DNA of 64,000 nt from Nepenthes gracilis. Lineage: Eukaryota; Streptophyta; Magnoliopsida; Caryophyllales; Nepenthaceae. Made by a program: the position numbers and the translations under genes. The stretch covers positions 14,839,299 to 14,903,298 of the forward strand of contig BSYO01000009.1 of assembly GCA_033239525.1 (NCBI GenBank), written 5' to 3'. Below the pieces are notes generated by a model, which did no database searches, was not told the DNA's origin, and saw nothing but the letters and a program-made list of their open reading frames with translations. Shown here piece after piece: positions 1 through 12,161 of the stretch (positions are counted from its first letter, which is position 1; every line of letters begins with the position of its first letter).

Positions 1-62
1 ACACAATTTTTCTTAGAATGTTTGAATAAATTCTTAAATTTTAAGTGACAAAGACGTTGACA

Positions 63-1450
63 TCACAGTTTGATAGAATCAATTTTAGCATGATGGCATC
101 TTAGGATAGGACTAGACTTGATATTATAGAGATTATCAGGAGTTCTCTTACCTTTTAACACAATAGTATCATTTGTATTATAAATACAACACTTGTCTTG
201 AAAGAATCTGACCTCAAAAATTTTATCATAAAATTGGCTAATGCTAATGAGGTTAGATTTTAATTCGGATACAAACAAAATATCATACGGCTTTGAGAGC
301 CTAGAAGTACTAATTTGACCTCTACCGAGAATTAGAGTCCTAGCTCCATCTCCAAAGACAACCATCCCATCAGATGGTTAGAAAGACACGAAAATATAAC
401 CTTATTACCACACATGTGTTTGGAACATCCACTATCTAAATATCACAACAAATGATTTTGGATCTTTAGAGTAATGTGGGTAACTTTATTCGAAGAATTT
501 CTAGAATAGTTTTTTTTATTACTCTTCTTAATCCATATTTTTCTTCTTAAATTATCTTTCTAATTTATCTTTTTTATTTATTCATTTAGCTGTTGAATAT
601 GATTAACAAATTTATTCATTTTCATTTATTGTCTTTGGTTGTACAAAGATTAATAGTGTGACAATGAGGACAAATGTGATTGATCTGCCCACATGTATGG
701 AAGGTTGGCACAAACCTAGGGAATGTGGAACTTGTCTTAGATTAGTTTTTAGATGGATTCATCAAGTACACATTTCTAAAATTTATTTTAACCAATTGAT
801 TAACTTTAGAATATTTATTCATCATCTTGTAGGTATTAGGTTTAGGCAAAAAATTTAAACCATTTCTTTTCTCAGCATGTTTAGGCAAAAATTTAGTTAT
901 TTTAAGTATGCTTAGATTTTTGTGTGAAATATTAGTAACAGGAATAAAAATTATTTTTGAATGTTCACTATTTTTGGAGGTATTTTCTCCATATACCAAA
1001 CCTTTCTTATTTCCTACTATCTTCTGTAATCCTAGCATATGATCAAGCTTTTTGGTATCACTTGAAAATATTTTGAGATCATTTTTAGGATTTTTGAGTT
1101 CTAATTCTGAGGATTTGATTTTTACATTTGAGGAGATGTTCAACATTTCAAGTTCATGATGTTGAACAGTAGTACGTTCCAATTTAGTTTTAAATTCAGC
1201 TTTCTTTTCCTGATTCAGTTAATTTGGTATTTGGAGATTTATTGGTTTTCTTTATTTTTAAACATTTTTTAAATAGTTTGTCATAAGTTTCTTGAAACCC
1301 ATCAAATTCATTATCAGATTATTCATTTGAAGAATCTGATTCTTCTAATTACTCACTCATGGCTTCATCACCACTGATAATGGATGTTTTGAAGGTCATA
1401 TAGTTTACCTCATCCACTTCTAAGAATTTCATCATGGTTTTCTTTCTTTT
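63..1450 (-). pseudogene. copia gag-pol linker, protease and GAG_pre-integrase remnant
   Basis: Continues the copia polyprotein on minus. Bases 742-1182 encode a Lys/Asn/Ser-rich stretch typical of the low-complexity linker between knuckle and protease in SIRE-like elements. A protease active-site word, YLDSGCSKHMCGNK, lies at about 405-450. The GAG_pre-integrase segment at 63-365 has VVFGDGARTLILGRGQI and then ELKSNLISISQF, matching the conserved pattern. The protease block and the 63-365 block are not in one frame, so the product cannot be made intact. No catalytic integrase motif falls inside the window. Confidence 0.75.
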
Positions 1451-2415
1451 CGTCATCTGTTAGGGATACATTTAAGGCTTTTCTTTTCTATCTTTAAAAG
1501 TTAGGACATTCGATCCGGATATGTTCAAAGTCATGGCATTTATGGTGTTGAATTCTTTAAGGTTTCTTATTCTTTGTGTCTTTATTTTTATTTATATCTT
1601 TCTTGATGAATTTATGTGTCAAGTTATTTCCTTTGGAAGTTTATTTGTTATTTTTATTCATGAGGAATTTTTTAAATTTTTAACAAATAAGGCAAAATTC
1701 TCATTGCTACATGACTCTTCATTGGATTTATGGTCCCTCTCTTCCTTAATAGATTTTAGGACAATAGATTTTTTTTTCTTTTTGACTGTGGGAGTGTGTG
1801 CCATACGTTTGTAGAGAATTAATTAGTTCTTCTATTTTTAATTTATCATAATCTTAGCTTTATTCGATTGTGGTGACTTTAGATCTAAATCATTCAGGGA
1901 ACGATCTTAAAACATTTTAGACAATTTTATTTTTCAGAATTCATTCTCTCAAGTAAAATGTGGAGTTTATTATATCATTTAATTTTGTATAAAATTTATC
2001 AAAAATCTCATCATCTTTCATCTTGATATCTTCAACTATAGTAGTAAATATTTGTAATTTTAAATTCTTTACTAATTTTGTTCCTTCATGTATGATTTCA
2101 ATAATGTCCCATACATTTTTGGAGGTCTTGCATATCAAGATGTGTTTAAATTCTTTAAGGGATATAGTTATAAAAATAGTATGCAGCCCCTTACTTTTTC
2201 AATTACAAGTGTCAAGTTTTTCTTTTGACCATAAAGACAGAATTTTAAATTCACCAGCCATAGTGCTTCTGGGTGATGTCTACCCAGATTGAGTACTAAC
2301 CCATACTTATTCATCCATAAATTTGATAATGGCTCTCATACACACATTCCAATAAGCATAATTATTACCTTCAAAGTAAGAAAGAATAGAGAGCAATTGA
2401 CTAGTATGCATCTAG
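1450..2415 (-). pseudogene. copia gag remnant with zinc knuckle
   Basis: Capsid-type protein of a copia element, which normally packages the RNA into virus-like particles in the cytoplasm. The N-terminal part contains NNYAYWNVCMRA near 2330-2380. The retrotransposon gag (UBN2) domain at 1941-2138 reads VWDIIEIIHEGTKLVKN and continues with a FYTKLNDIINSTF-like segment. A CCHC knuckle lies at 1503-1549 as KCHDFEHIRIECP, but its first Cys reads His and the usual Gly before the metal His reads Glu, so zinc binding is probably lost. Several stops separate these blocks. Family assignment rests on motif recognition by eye. Confidence 0.75.
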
Positions 2416-2677
2416 ATCGGAGTCACAAACCAAGGTGAGTCTCTAATACAAATTTAAAAAGGGCTATGGAGTCCCAAATTATAACATAGTTTGACCCATT
2501 TTTCAATTTACAAAATAAATATAAATATGAATATATAATATATATAAAATATATTCAAATTTAGACAAAATAAATAATCAAAAGCATATAAAATATAAGC
2601 ACATTAAGCAGTAGTACTCAAGGCACCCAATTTTCATGCCACCAATGCCTCTTACAAGAGTTAACAGACTCAAAGAG

Positions 2678-2865
2678 GTGTAAACAATAAAATAGATGAA
2701 AAGAAAAAACTCTAGAATTGAAGCTCAATAATTAAATGTTTGTTTTCTCAAATGGGAGGAAAAGAACAAGTCAAAAGAGATGTGAACAATAAAATAGATG
2801 AAGGGAAAAACTCTAGAATTAAAGCTCAAAAATCGAGGGTTAGTTTTCTCAAATGGGAGAAAAAT
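2678..2865. repeat. imperfect tandem duplication, 2 copies, period ~104 bp
   Basis: A unit beginning GTGTAAACAATAAAATAGAT at 2678 and ending TTTTCTCAAATGGGAG near 2760 recurs at 2782-2862 with scattered substitutions. The open frames over this stretch on either strand are translations of the repeat and show no protein similarity. Confidence 0.85.
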
Positions 2866-2929
2866 ATATGTATGAAAGTGAAAGCTTTTCACTGGACAAC
2901 CGTAAGAACATTTTTCCAAGGGTTATGAC

Positions 2930-3330
2930 ACAAAACGGTCACTTTATGTAATGAGGCTCAGAAATTAGATTAAAAAATGACCATTTCAAAATGCATACCT
3001 TGACATTCAAGCACCTCTTAGGTGCGCATTAGGCTAGCCTAGTCTGGCATCGGGTCCATACCCCAATGTTCAATGTGGATTGGGCATGTCTCAAGCATTG
3101 TCACTCTGCAAATGATGCCTCGAGTACACATTTAGTGCTAACCCTTGGAAAATTGTGCCTTGGGTGCATCTCAAGCATGTCTCGAGTGTTTCCATTTAGG
3201 AAGTGGTGCTTATGCAAGGATTAGGCATGCCTTGATTATAGGCACAAGGGAAATGACGCTTTGGCATACGTCAGGTGTTAGATAGGTATGGATATTGAGA
3301 GTTGCGTATCGATGAATATCGGACATAAAT
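2930..3330. other. GC-richer non-coding block with recurring CTCAAGCA/CTCGAGT words
   Basis: This stretch is richer in GC than its surroundings and repeats short words such as TGCCTCGAGT, TCTCAAGCA and TCTCGAGTGT. No coding signal was seen. Similar words occur in the U3 part of the D-family gypsy LTRs at 25030-25160 and 31890-32040, so it may be a decayed LTR piece. That link is inference. Confidence 0.3.
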
Positions 3331-3343
3331 TTGATACAGATCT

Positions 3344-4460
3344 TTAGGATAATAAAAGTTTTGCTAATGAATGACTAAATATGATTACGGAATATACTAA
3401 TATATAAATATGCCTAATAGTTTCAAAAATCAAGAATTTACCTTTAACTATCAAAGGAGACACTGTAGCATCCTTGGCCATCACTACATGAGATTTTCCT
3501 AAAGCAATCATCTTCCAAGTTGTTTTCCCTATCAGGTGGAAGCAGTCTTTGATCATAGGGCTAAGTTAGCCATAGTTTAAACTAGCTTCTATTTACTTGT
3601 AGTAAGGTTGCCCAACATGAAAACATCCATAAAACCCACATGGAACTTTAGCGTGCTATCCTCCAATCGTCTCATAAATATCAGTAAGTTTTCTAGTCCC
3701 TCTAACACTAGACTTGGATCTCTTATGGAATTTACCTGACTCCAAACTCTAGCATCCTCTTCCAACATTCTTTCTTCTTTTAAAACCTTGCCCTCTCAAT
3801 CTCTTGCTCTATAAGTAGGGCCCTATCCAAAACCTTTTTCTACATTTGGAAACTAAAAGGTACCAATTATCATCTTATCTCCTCATTTATAAGGAACTTA
3901 TATGTACTCTTCATATGACCAAGCTCCATATGTGGAACATATTGAGGCAAGCTTGGAAAATTTCATATCATACTTTATCACGGAGTGAGTTCCTTGCCTT
4001 AGTAGTAAGAATTTACCCTCCTTTAATTCTATGGACTCATTAAAAAGAATTTTTTATTAAAAACTTACAAGAGTACCTCTCATGGAATTTAGTTATTTTC
4101 TCTTTTCAAAATCTTTTATTATTATTTACCAGTGATTGGCCTCGCCATCAAGATTATAAGTAGCCAACCTAATCTTCTTATTGTCTGTGTATCTCATTAC
4201 CTTAAAACATTTTGATCTATTGTATCTATATCTCTACAATGGTAGAATCTAGATCACCCAAGGAAATAGGGACACTTTTAGTGAATCAATTATAGGTTAA
4301 CATTTCCCATTTGGGCCAACCTGTGACTCCACTAACTCCTATTGCCTAAGATTTTGGAACAATGATTGAATCTATCCATCTATAATTGTAGTCATTCTTG
4401 CTATCAATACAAGGTATTTATTTTCCCTACTTGATCGACCATCACCTTGTCCTCTTGATA
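3344..4460 (-). pseudogene. gypsy gag and start of protease, heavily decayed
   Basis: Nucleocapsid/capsid precursor of a Ty3/gypsy element. The clearest block, on minus at about 4130-4185, reads KIRLATYNLDGEANHW, the conserved gag motif usually seen as L.GEA..WW. Downstream, residues resembling the F..FF.. and LR.G..SV.EY.. segments are broken by many stops. A knuckle remnant (HMIKDC-like) sits near 3545, and a degraded protease segment (VKGKFLIFET, SHSLAKLL) ends near 3344. The catalytic DSG is not preserved. Assignment to gypsy is firm; lineage is uncertain. Confidence 0.65.
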
Positions 4461-5190
4461 ATCTATACATATCATACTATAAATCATAAAATTTATTTTT
4501 TCTTTTAATTAATTGAGAAATCCATTAATGACTTTCTTTAATACTATTCCTTTTATGTCTCTGGTTCAAACATCATAAAAACATGACATATAAAATCATA
4601 ATTGAGATTAGAACACAGCACAAAGCTCTATTAGTGAATCATCCATATATAATAATATAATTCATCCTTGAAAATCAACCAAGTTCACTTAAATTTGACT
4701 TCTAAGGTTATACCTACTTATCAAAGATAAAAAAAAAACTCATAATATTCCATTAACGACTACATATCAAAAATCAAAATAATGTACCTATTCTCAGCTA
4801 TACTGTAAAAATTATAAAAGATAGTTATTAAATTCTTAAATTATTTTTCTTACAACCATCAAATACAAAAAATACATAAATAAATATAAAAACCCACAAT
4901 TCTCCTAATAAAAGCCATCTATTCAAACTCCCGTGAAAACTAAACTTACTAATTTAAAAGATAGGATAGTTCAATGTGAGACAAATCCTCAGTAAGTAAA
5001 TAAATGATGATGCCTTAAATATAGAGCATGATAAACAAGAGTAAGAAAAGTCACGAGTAAATGGACAAATGTTAAACAATTATATAAATGAAATAAAGGC
5101 AGAGATATCCTCCCAATGAAACACAATCCTTCTAGGTCAATTTACACCCAAAGCTTCTAAAATAGGGCCATGCTATATTATTTAATCATA

Positions 5191-6169
5191 TGAATGGGCT
5201 ACTTACAAAGCACCCTATAGATCGGGCTATGCCTATTATTCTTCAATACTCATGGCTGAACTTCATATGACTTCATTTTAATATATTGTGGGCATATTAT
5301 AATATATTTATTTTCTATTAATTCATTATGATAGTTTATTTTAAATAAAATTTTAAAAATATCTATAAAATAATTTTTTAAAAAAATGAAAGTAAAATAA
5401 AAAAAAAAATTAACTTGATTCTTTAAAAATTTTAGACATGCGAGGAGATTCTTCAAAGTGTTTGCCAAAAATAATAACATGTAAGAAGGTATTCATTATT
5501 AAGACTAAAAATTTCAATGTTCAAAAATAAAAATTAGCATTTTTTTATAAATATAGACAATGTACTTTAAAATCTAATTAAAGGAAACACAAATAAGTAT
5601 TTGTATGTAATTAAAAGTATGAAATCTCAAAATTTAGGCAAAATATGATGAAAAACTTCATAAATTTTAGAAAATAATAAAATAAGTTTTAAATTCACTT
5701 ATTTTGACTTAAATTTAAAAAATCCTTGGGGTTTAAGTACTAAAATTTCTTTTCTTTTCTTCCTCTCTCCCTTCTCCTCTTCTTCTTCTCTATTTATTGT
5801 CTAAAAATTTTGAGAAATGGACTAAAAGGTGGCATAAATACCTTTTATAGCGGATTAGCACATATGTGCTAATCAGAGGTAGATTAGGTTTGAAAGCTTA
5901 TTTCAACTTGTACATGAACAACAATCAAGTGTGTATCAAGCATTATATTTTGGAACAAACACACACAAGCTCCTTCTATGTATACATCAAGTGTAATGAT
6001 TTTACATCAAACACATTAATGCAAAGCTTTTGCACCTATCATGCACCACTCATGTTTTTCCCACTACAATTTGATATTTAACATCTAACCAGAATCTATA
6101 ATTAACATTAATTATTCATCAATTTATTTAATTAAATATTTATATACAAATCTTTGTGTTTTAATCTCA
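5191..6169 (-). repeat. LTR of gypsy element A (5' LTR, minus orientation)
   Basis: Aligns by eye along most of its length with the reverse complement of 8886-9911. Matching anchors include TGAATGGGCTA (5191), GGGCTATGCCTATTATTCTT (5217), TTTTGGAACAAA (5950) and TATAATTAACATTAAT (6097). The presumed minus-strand ends are TG at 6169-6168 and CA at 5192-5191. Length is about 980 bp. Confidence 0.65.
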
Positions 6170-6344
6170 TAAGAGAATGGTTTATCCTATCAAATGTATC
6201 ACCTTGGGGTACACTGATATTATTTATAAAGAAGAATGATGGATCTATATAATTATATATAGGCTATCATGATTTGAACAAAATAACTATTAAGAATATG
6301 TAACCCTACTGATAATAAATGATTAATTTAATCAATTACAATGA

Positions 6345-8872
6345 TTCGAAGTATTCTTGGGGATTGTCCTTCGATAGGGTTATCATCAACTAGGAATAAA
6401 GAATGAGGATGTAACAAAAATAACCTTCCGAACAAGAGATGGCCATTATGTGTTCCTAGTGATACCTTTTAGATTAACTAATACTCCTACAATATTTACA
6501 GAGCTAATAAATTGAATATTTTAACTTTATCTTGACCATCTTATGATAGTATTTATTGATGACATATCAATAAATTTGAAGATTTAGGAGAAGTATGGGA
6601 TTCACTTGAGGATTACACTATGACCATTTTGAAAAACACGATTATATGTCAAGTTAAAAAGGTATGAATTTTGGCTCAATAAAGTTGCTTTCTAGGCCAT
6701 GTAATATTGAAAAGAGGGATTTTAGTTGATCCAAAAAATTTAAAATGGTTACAATTTGAAACTGACCAACAAATGTAACAAAAGTGTAGAGCTTTATTGG
6801 TTTAGCTATGTACAATAGGAGGTTTGTTGAAAATTTATCAAGGATTACAATGCCACTGCCCCACCTAACACAAAAGAACATGTCACTTAGTTAGGATAAG
6901 AATTGTGAAATGTGTTTTCATGAATTAAAGAACCATTTAAGAACCACCCAATTCTAGCTATTTTAAAAGGATCAAGATGTTATGTAATCTATTATAATAC
7001 ATCCAAGAGAAGGTTGGGTTATATGTTAATATAATATAGGAAAGTGATTACTTATGAATTGAGACAACTCAAAACTTACGAGAAGAATTATCCCACCTAT
7101 AACTTAAAATTAGAAGTTGTGATCCTTGTTTTTGGAGTTATTATTTGTATGGAAAGAAGTTCATGATATACTTAATCCATAAAAGCTTGAAGTCCATATT
7201 CTACCAAAAAGAATTGAACATGAGATAGAGGTGATAGATGGCTTTTTGAAGGTCTATAATTGCATGATCCAGTATAATTGGGGGAAGAGCAACATAGTAG
7301 CAAACATGTAGAGTCGCAAGTCAATAGATTTGGTGGCAAATTTAATGATTAAGGAAATAGAAATGTTAAATGGAATGGAGTGTGACATTTGATTACATTG
7401 TCAAGGTACACACATGATTTTATCATATATTTAGGTATAGATAGAAATTCTTAAAATAATTAAGATAATGTAAATGGATGACTTATTTTTTGTAATATAA
7501 CCGAAGATTTACATTGAGAATTAAGGATTAACTTTAATATCTGTGCTGATGGGGCATTGAGATTTTAGAATCTTATTTTTGTACTTAATAATGAATAATT
7601 GAAGGAAGGAATTGTTTACAAAGCCCATCGATTCAAATAAATAATCTATCCATAAATAAATAAAATGTATCATGATTAATGGAAGATTTTTCTGTGGAGT
7701 AATATGAAGAGAAAAATTGTGGCTTTTATAAGAAAATACATGATTCGTTAATAGGTAAATGCTGAACAAAAGAAATTGTTGAGTCTTTTACAAACAATGC
7801 CAATACCTAGTTAAAAATGGAAGTATATAACAATAGATTTTATGATTGGTTTGTAGAGAACATCTAGGAATCCTAATGTGGTATGATTGATTGTAACTAG
7901 TTAACGAAATTGGCTCATTTTATAGTTATCCAGATAATATTTTTAAGAGAATGTTTATAAAAAGTTTATATAAATGAAGTAATGAGATTTCATGGAATTC
8001 TAGTTGTGGTTATGTCCACATTTTGAAAAATTTTGCGCCAAGAGATAAGCAATATGCTAAAATACTATATGACATATTATCCACAAATGAATGGCTAATC
8101 AGAGTAGACAATTCAAATTTTGGAGACATGTTAAAAGCATTGATTTTAGAAATAAAAGGAAGTTGGAACGACTTCTTGCCACTAGCCGACCTATAATAAC
8201 ATTTAACAGGTCAATATTAGTATAGCACCTTTTGAAGCACTACATGAAAAAATGTCATTATCTAATTAAATGGGAGGAAATTAGAGATCAAAAACTTTTT
8301 AAGTTTAAACATGATCTAAGAGACATTGGAGAAGACCCATTTGATTCAAGATTGAATTAAAGTGGATCATAGCCAATAAAAGAATTATGAAAACCGTAGG
8401 AGGTTTGACTTGGGTATTAAACTTGTGGATCACATATTTTTCAAGATATCTCCATTTAAGAAAATCTTAAGATTTGGTTTAAAAGGAATGTTGAAAATAA
8501 AATTTATCGCAACTTTCTAAATTTTAGAAATAATTAGAGAAATAGCGTATAAATTAACATTGCCATATAATTTAGTAAACTTTTATAATATTTTCCACAT
8601 ATCATTGCTTTAGAAGTATATTTTTGTCCTTCTCATATTATTGTGCATGAACCATTGATGATCAATGAGGATTTAATATACATTAAAGAACCAATACAAA
8701 TTTTAAGACAACGAGATCAAGTATTTTGTACTGAAATTATTTACTTGATCAAAATGCTATGTAGGAACCATCCTTACAAGAAAGCCACATGGAATGGGAA
8801 GATGAGATTTGGAGAAGTATCCCCATTTATTTTTTCATTGAGGTACATAAATTTAAGGATAATATTTTTATG
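6345..8872 (+). pseudogene. gypsy pol remnant (RT, RNase H, integrase, chromodomain)
   Basis: Domains follow the Ty3/gypsy order. Reverse transcriptase at about 6345-6900 contains TFRTRDGHYVFLVIPF, and its catalytic box FIDDIS keeps both Asp residues. RNase H remnants lie at about 6950-7320. The integrase core at about 7790-8270 has ITIDFMIG-like and WLI..FI-like blocks, followed by an SFEAL-like end of core. The terminal domain at 8643-8850 carries EDLIYIKEPIQILRQRDQV and NHPYKKATWN, matching the chromodomain-bearing tail of Tekay-type elements. Stops and frameshifts occur every few dozen codons, so nothing functional is made. The RT N-terminus and all upstream domains are missing. Confidence 0.75.
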
Positions 8873-8885
8873 AAGATGAAAGAAA

Positions 8886-9911
8886 TGTAAAATAAAAATG
8901 CAAATATTTATATAATAATATTAAAATAAAATAAATTAGTAAATTATTAAGATTAATTATAAATTTTAATAAGATATTAAGTGTTAGACCATAGTGTAAA
9001 AAGAATAAGGGTTGCTTTATAAGCACGAGAACCATACATGAGCATGTTTCTGACAGAATCGACACACCTAATTTATACATAAAGAGCACTAATTCATATT
9101 TGTTCCAAAATTGTTGTATATAGTGCATGCCTGAAGGATACTAGAGTGCAAGTTGAATTTAACTTTCATGCTTGATCTATGAATGGCGGGTGCGTGTGTA
9201 TCACTACTATCTAAAATATTTTTACTACTCTTTAGCCCATTTCTCTAAGCTTTCAGAAAGAATGAAAAGAGTTGAAAAGAGAGATGAAGAAAAAAAGGAT
9301 TTTAGAATTTAAATCTTAATAATTGTTTTGATTTGACTCAAAACAAATAAATTACAAACCTATTTCATCATTTTTTGCTAAACATTTTGAAATTCTTTCT
9401 CATGTTTTTCCTAAAATATGAGATTGTATGCTTTTTAATTATATGAAAACACTCATATCTGAGTTTCTTTTATGTTTGGTTTGTGTGCATGTTCTTTTTT
9501 CGTAAGTTTTCATAGATTTTAAAATACATTGTCCACATTCATGAAATAAGTTAAATTTTATTACTTTATCTTATAATTTTTAAATTTTAAGGATGATTGT
9601 CACCTTACATGTCATTGTTAGCAAGAACTTCGAAGAATGTCATTGCATGCCTAAAATTCTTACAAATTATATTAATCTCTACACTCAAGTTTATGAAAAG
9701 TAAAAAATGCCTTTACTTTTGAAAAATATATTATTTTGTAAAATTTTTTAAACTTTATTAAAAATGAATCATTGAAAGGAATTATTGGAAAGTAAATACA
9801 TTGGGACATGTCACAATATATTAGGACGAAGTGGTATAGAGTCTACTCATAGACACTAAAGAATAGTAGGCATAGCCTAGTCCATAAAGTGTTTTATTGA
9901 TAGCCCATCCA
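8886..9911 (+). repeat. 3' LTR of gypsy element B
   Basis: Begins TGTAAAATAA directly after a purine-rich tract resembling the GACGAAATT...GGGGGAGA end of gypsy elements, and ends ...AGCCCATCCA. It is the inverted partner of 5191-6169. Open frames inside it are not protein genes. Confidence 0.65.
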
Positions 9912-11008
9912 TTAGTTAAAAAAGTAAAGTATAATCCTAATTTATAAGATTAGACTTCAAACCTATCTCAAAAGATTATACTTTATTGAGAAGGGTATAT
10001 CGGCTTTTGGTTTATTTATTTAATTGTTCCGTATTTGTTCATTTATTTGTAACTTTTTTTATCACATATTAATCATGTCCATATTCATTGCATTGTCCTT
10101 TATTTATTTTCAAAGTATTCAACTCACCTTCCATTGTAATATCTTTAGATTAGCAAGTTTGGTTTTTACCGATATTTGGATGGATGGTTTTTGCATAGAA
10201 GATTGTTAATTTTCATATTGAATTATTTATTTTATAATTTGATGGTTGTAAGAAAAACAACATAATAATTTAGTTAATACCATACGCATGTGTTAATGTT
10301 ATAGTATGGCTGAGGGTTGGTAGATTATTTTAACTTCTGTACTGTAGTTGATGATTGTATGTCACGAGTTATAAATATTTGATAAGAAAATATAATCTTA
10401 GATGTCAAGTTTGAGAGAATATGACCAATTTTTAGGGATAAATTATATTTTTATGTGCGAGGGATACATCAATTAAATTTTATGTAACATCCTAATTTTA
10501 GTTATGGATTTGTATGTTGTGATTATTATTATAGTATTTGAGTCCATGTCATGACAACAGTTACATTATAATCGTAGATAGGCAACTAGTCAACCATTAA
10601 CTTGCCTCTAATGGCTTTATTTAGCCTCTAGGTTATAAATATCTTACCATTTCTTATTCATAAGAATCTGGCTTTCAAGAGAATAAAAGGAATTGTTAAC
10701 ACTTGCAGTCTCTCTTATTCTTTCATTGAGTAGCAGCTATCAATCACTCATAACTCTACAAATATAAAAGTTAGACCATCAACTTATAACGGCAAAGTCT
10801 TTGGAAGCCTCCAACAAATAAAGTATTAACTTCCAAAGATACACTATTCCAAGAAGAAAGTATTTTCCACATTCTCATGAAGAGATCTTACTTAGGGAGA
10901 GTCAGAGCCTCTCCTTCCAAAAGACCGAATATCGTTCAAGAGCCATAGGACCCAGAAGCACATGTCTCTTGTTCCAAATGACCCCGAATATCGATAAAAT
11001 CTAGAGTT
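9912..11008. other. AT-rich DNA, no gene recognised
   Basis: Non-coding in all frames apart from short uninformative frames. A TGTAACATCCTAATTTTAG string at 10492 resembles the start of a gypsy LTR, and 10560-10770 has a TATA-like and CTCTC-rich composition, but neither could be paired with a second copy. Confidence 0.4.
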
Positions 11009-11605
11009 TGATGGCAAAGCTCAATCATTTGGTAATCTTTTTTCTTTCCTTATCTCCTTAGATATTAAATAGAGCTGGAGCAAAATATCTCTTGTTTATG
11101 GAGTGCAAGATAATGATCAATGTATTCGTGCTTAGATCTCATTGTTGAGCATCTCTTTGAATAAGACATTGTGATTTCATATTTAGTTTACAGGATGAGA
11201 AAAAATCAAGAGACAAATTTGATGGCAAAGCTCAATCTTAAAATAAATATTAGAGGATGTTGTAAGATTTTTTCTTTCCTTCAATTTTGATTTTTTTGAG
11301 CCTATACTGACTTAGATATTAAATATGATAGCTATGGAGCAAAACTTGGACCTTACACCTTATTGTTTATGGAGTGCAAGATAATGATCAATGTATTCAG
11401 GCTTAGATCTCATTTTGGATGATCATCTCTTTGAATAAGACATTGGTCAGATAACATCATTTCATATATTTAGTTTACAGGACTTTGAGAAATAAATACA
11501 AACTGCAAGTAGACAAATTTGAAGTTATTTGGCAAAAGGGATCGTGGTGGCACAACTCAAAGTAATATCTTAAAATAAATATTAGAGGATGTTGTGAAGA
11601 TTATG
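11009..11605. repeat. degenerate local duplication with interspersed gaps
   Basis: The string TTGATGGCAAAGCTCAATC occurs at 11009 and 11219, and a longer form starts near 11519. Between them, GGAGTGCAAGATAATGATCA, GCTTAGATCTCAT and CATCTCTTTGAATAAGACAT recur in order. The first copy lacks many short pieces present in the second, for example GACCTTACACC and CAGATAACAT. Similar segments therefore alternate with gaps and not with smooth point divergence. Confidence 0.75.
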
Positions 11606-12137
11606 TGGGCAATGCAATCAATTTACAGTCTAGTAGAGCAAATGGAAACAAAAAAAGAAAAAAAAAAAAGAAAAAAAAAACAAGCTCATTAAATTTGAAT
11701 ATCACATAGAAGTCATTCGAGGAAGTCACTTAAAGATTTTGCAATATATTTTACACGAGTAAAATGACAACAGAGAGAGGAGATGGAACACTCGGCTCTT
11801 ATCAGTGCCTTTGTCTTCCTCGGTACACATGGCCAGAGAATTTGTAGTGGGGGAAAAAAATAGAAGTTATAAATAAAACATTCTTTAATTATTTTAAAAA
11901 TATTTAAATAATATAATATTTTATTATTTATTTATATAATAATATAAAAATAAATAAATATTATGCTGTTTGAAAATATTTTTAAAGTGACGAAAAAATA
12001 TTTTTTAAAAAAAATATTAAATTTGGAAAAACGCTGAAGTAGGAAGGAAAAGGAGGAGGGGAGACAGCGAGGAGGGGAGAGAGATTCCGTGAAGTGAAAT
12101 ATGGGGGGAGGTACAAAGCGATTGAATTAACAAATCC

Positions 12138-12161
12138 GAGAGAGAGAGAGAGAGAGAGAGA
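12138..12161. repeat. (GA)n microsatellite, ~12 units
   Basis: Uninterrupted GA dinucleotides between CAAATCC and TGTGTGCTG. On minus this is a (CT)n tract of the kind common in plant 5' leaders. Confidence 0.95.

Larger units (their letters stand above)
1..2480 (-). mobile_element. Ty1/copia (SIRE/Maximus-like) remnant, truncated by window edge
   Basis: Read on the minus strand, the order is gag, zinc knuckle, acidic/lysine-rich linker, aspartic protease and GAG_pre-integrase, which is the 5' half of a copia polyprotein. The gag words (NYAYW, HEGTK.VKN) and the long linker after the knuckle resemble the SIRE/Maximus lineage. Stops and frame changes occur throughout. The integrase and reverse transcriptase would lie left of base 1. 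No LTR or primer site was recognised to the right. Confidence 0.75.
3344..6169 (-). mobile_element. gypsy element A: 5' LTR, leader and gag on minus, truncated
   Basis: Read on minus, an LTR (6169 down to 5191) is followed by a roughly 700-bp AT-rich leader (5190-4460), then gag, then the start of a protease near 3344-3430, where similarity stops. No primer-binding site can be recognised beside the LTR, as expected for an element this decayed. The LTR is an inverted copy of the one at 8886-9911. See the finding on opposed LTRs for the alternative that A and B are halves of one rearranged element. Confidence 0.65.
6345..9911 (+). mobile_element. gypsy element B: pol and 3' LTR on plus, 5'-truncated
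   Basis: Starts abruptly inside reverse transcriptase, then continues through RNase H, integrase and a chromodomain-like tail to a degenerate polypurine tract (about 8870-8885) and a 3' LTR. There is no gag, protease or 5' LTR on plus. Many stops and small deletions mark it as one of the oldest elements here. Confidence 0.7.
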
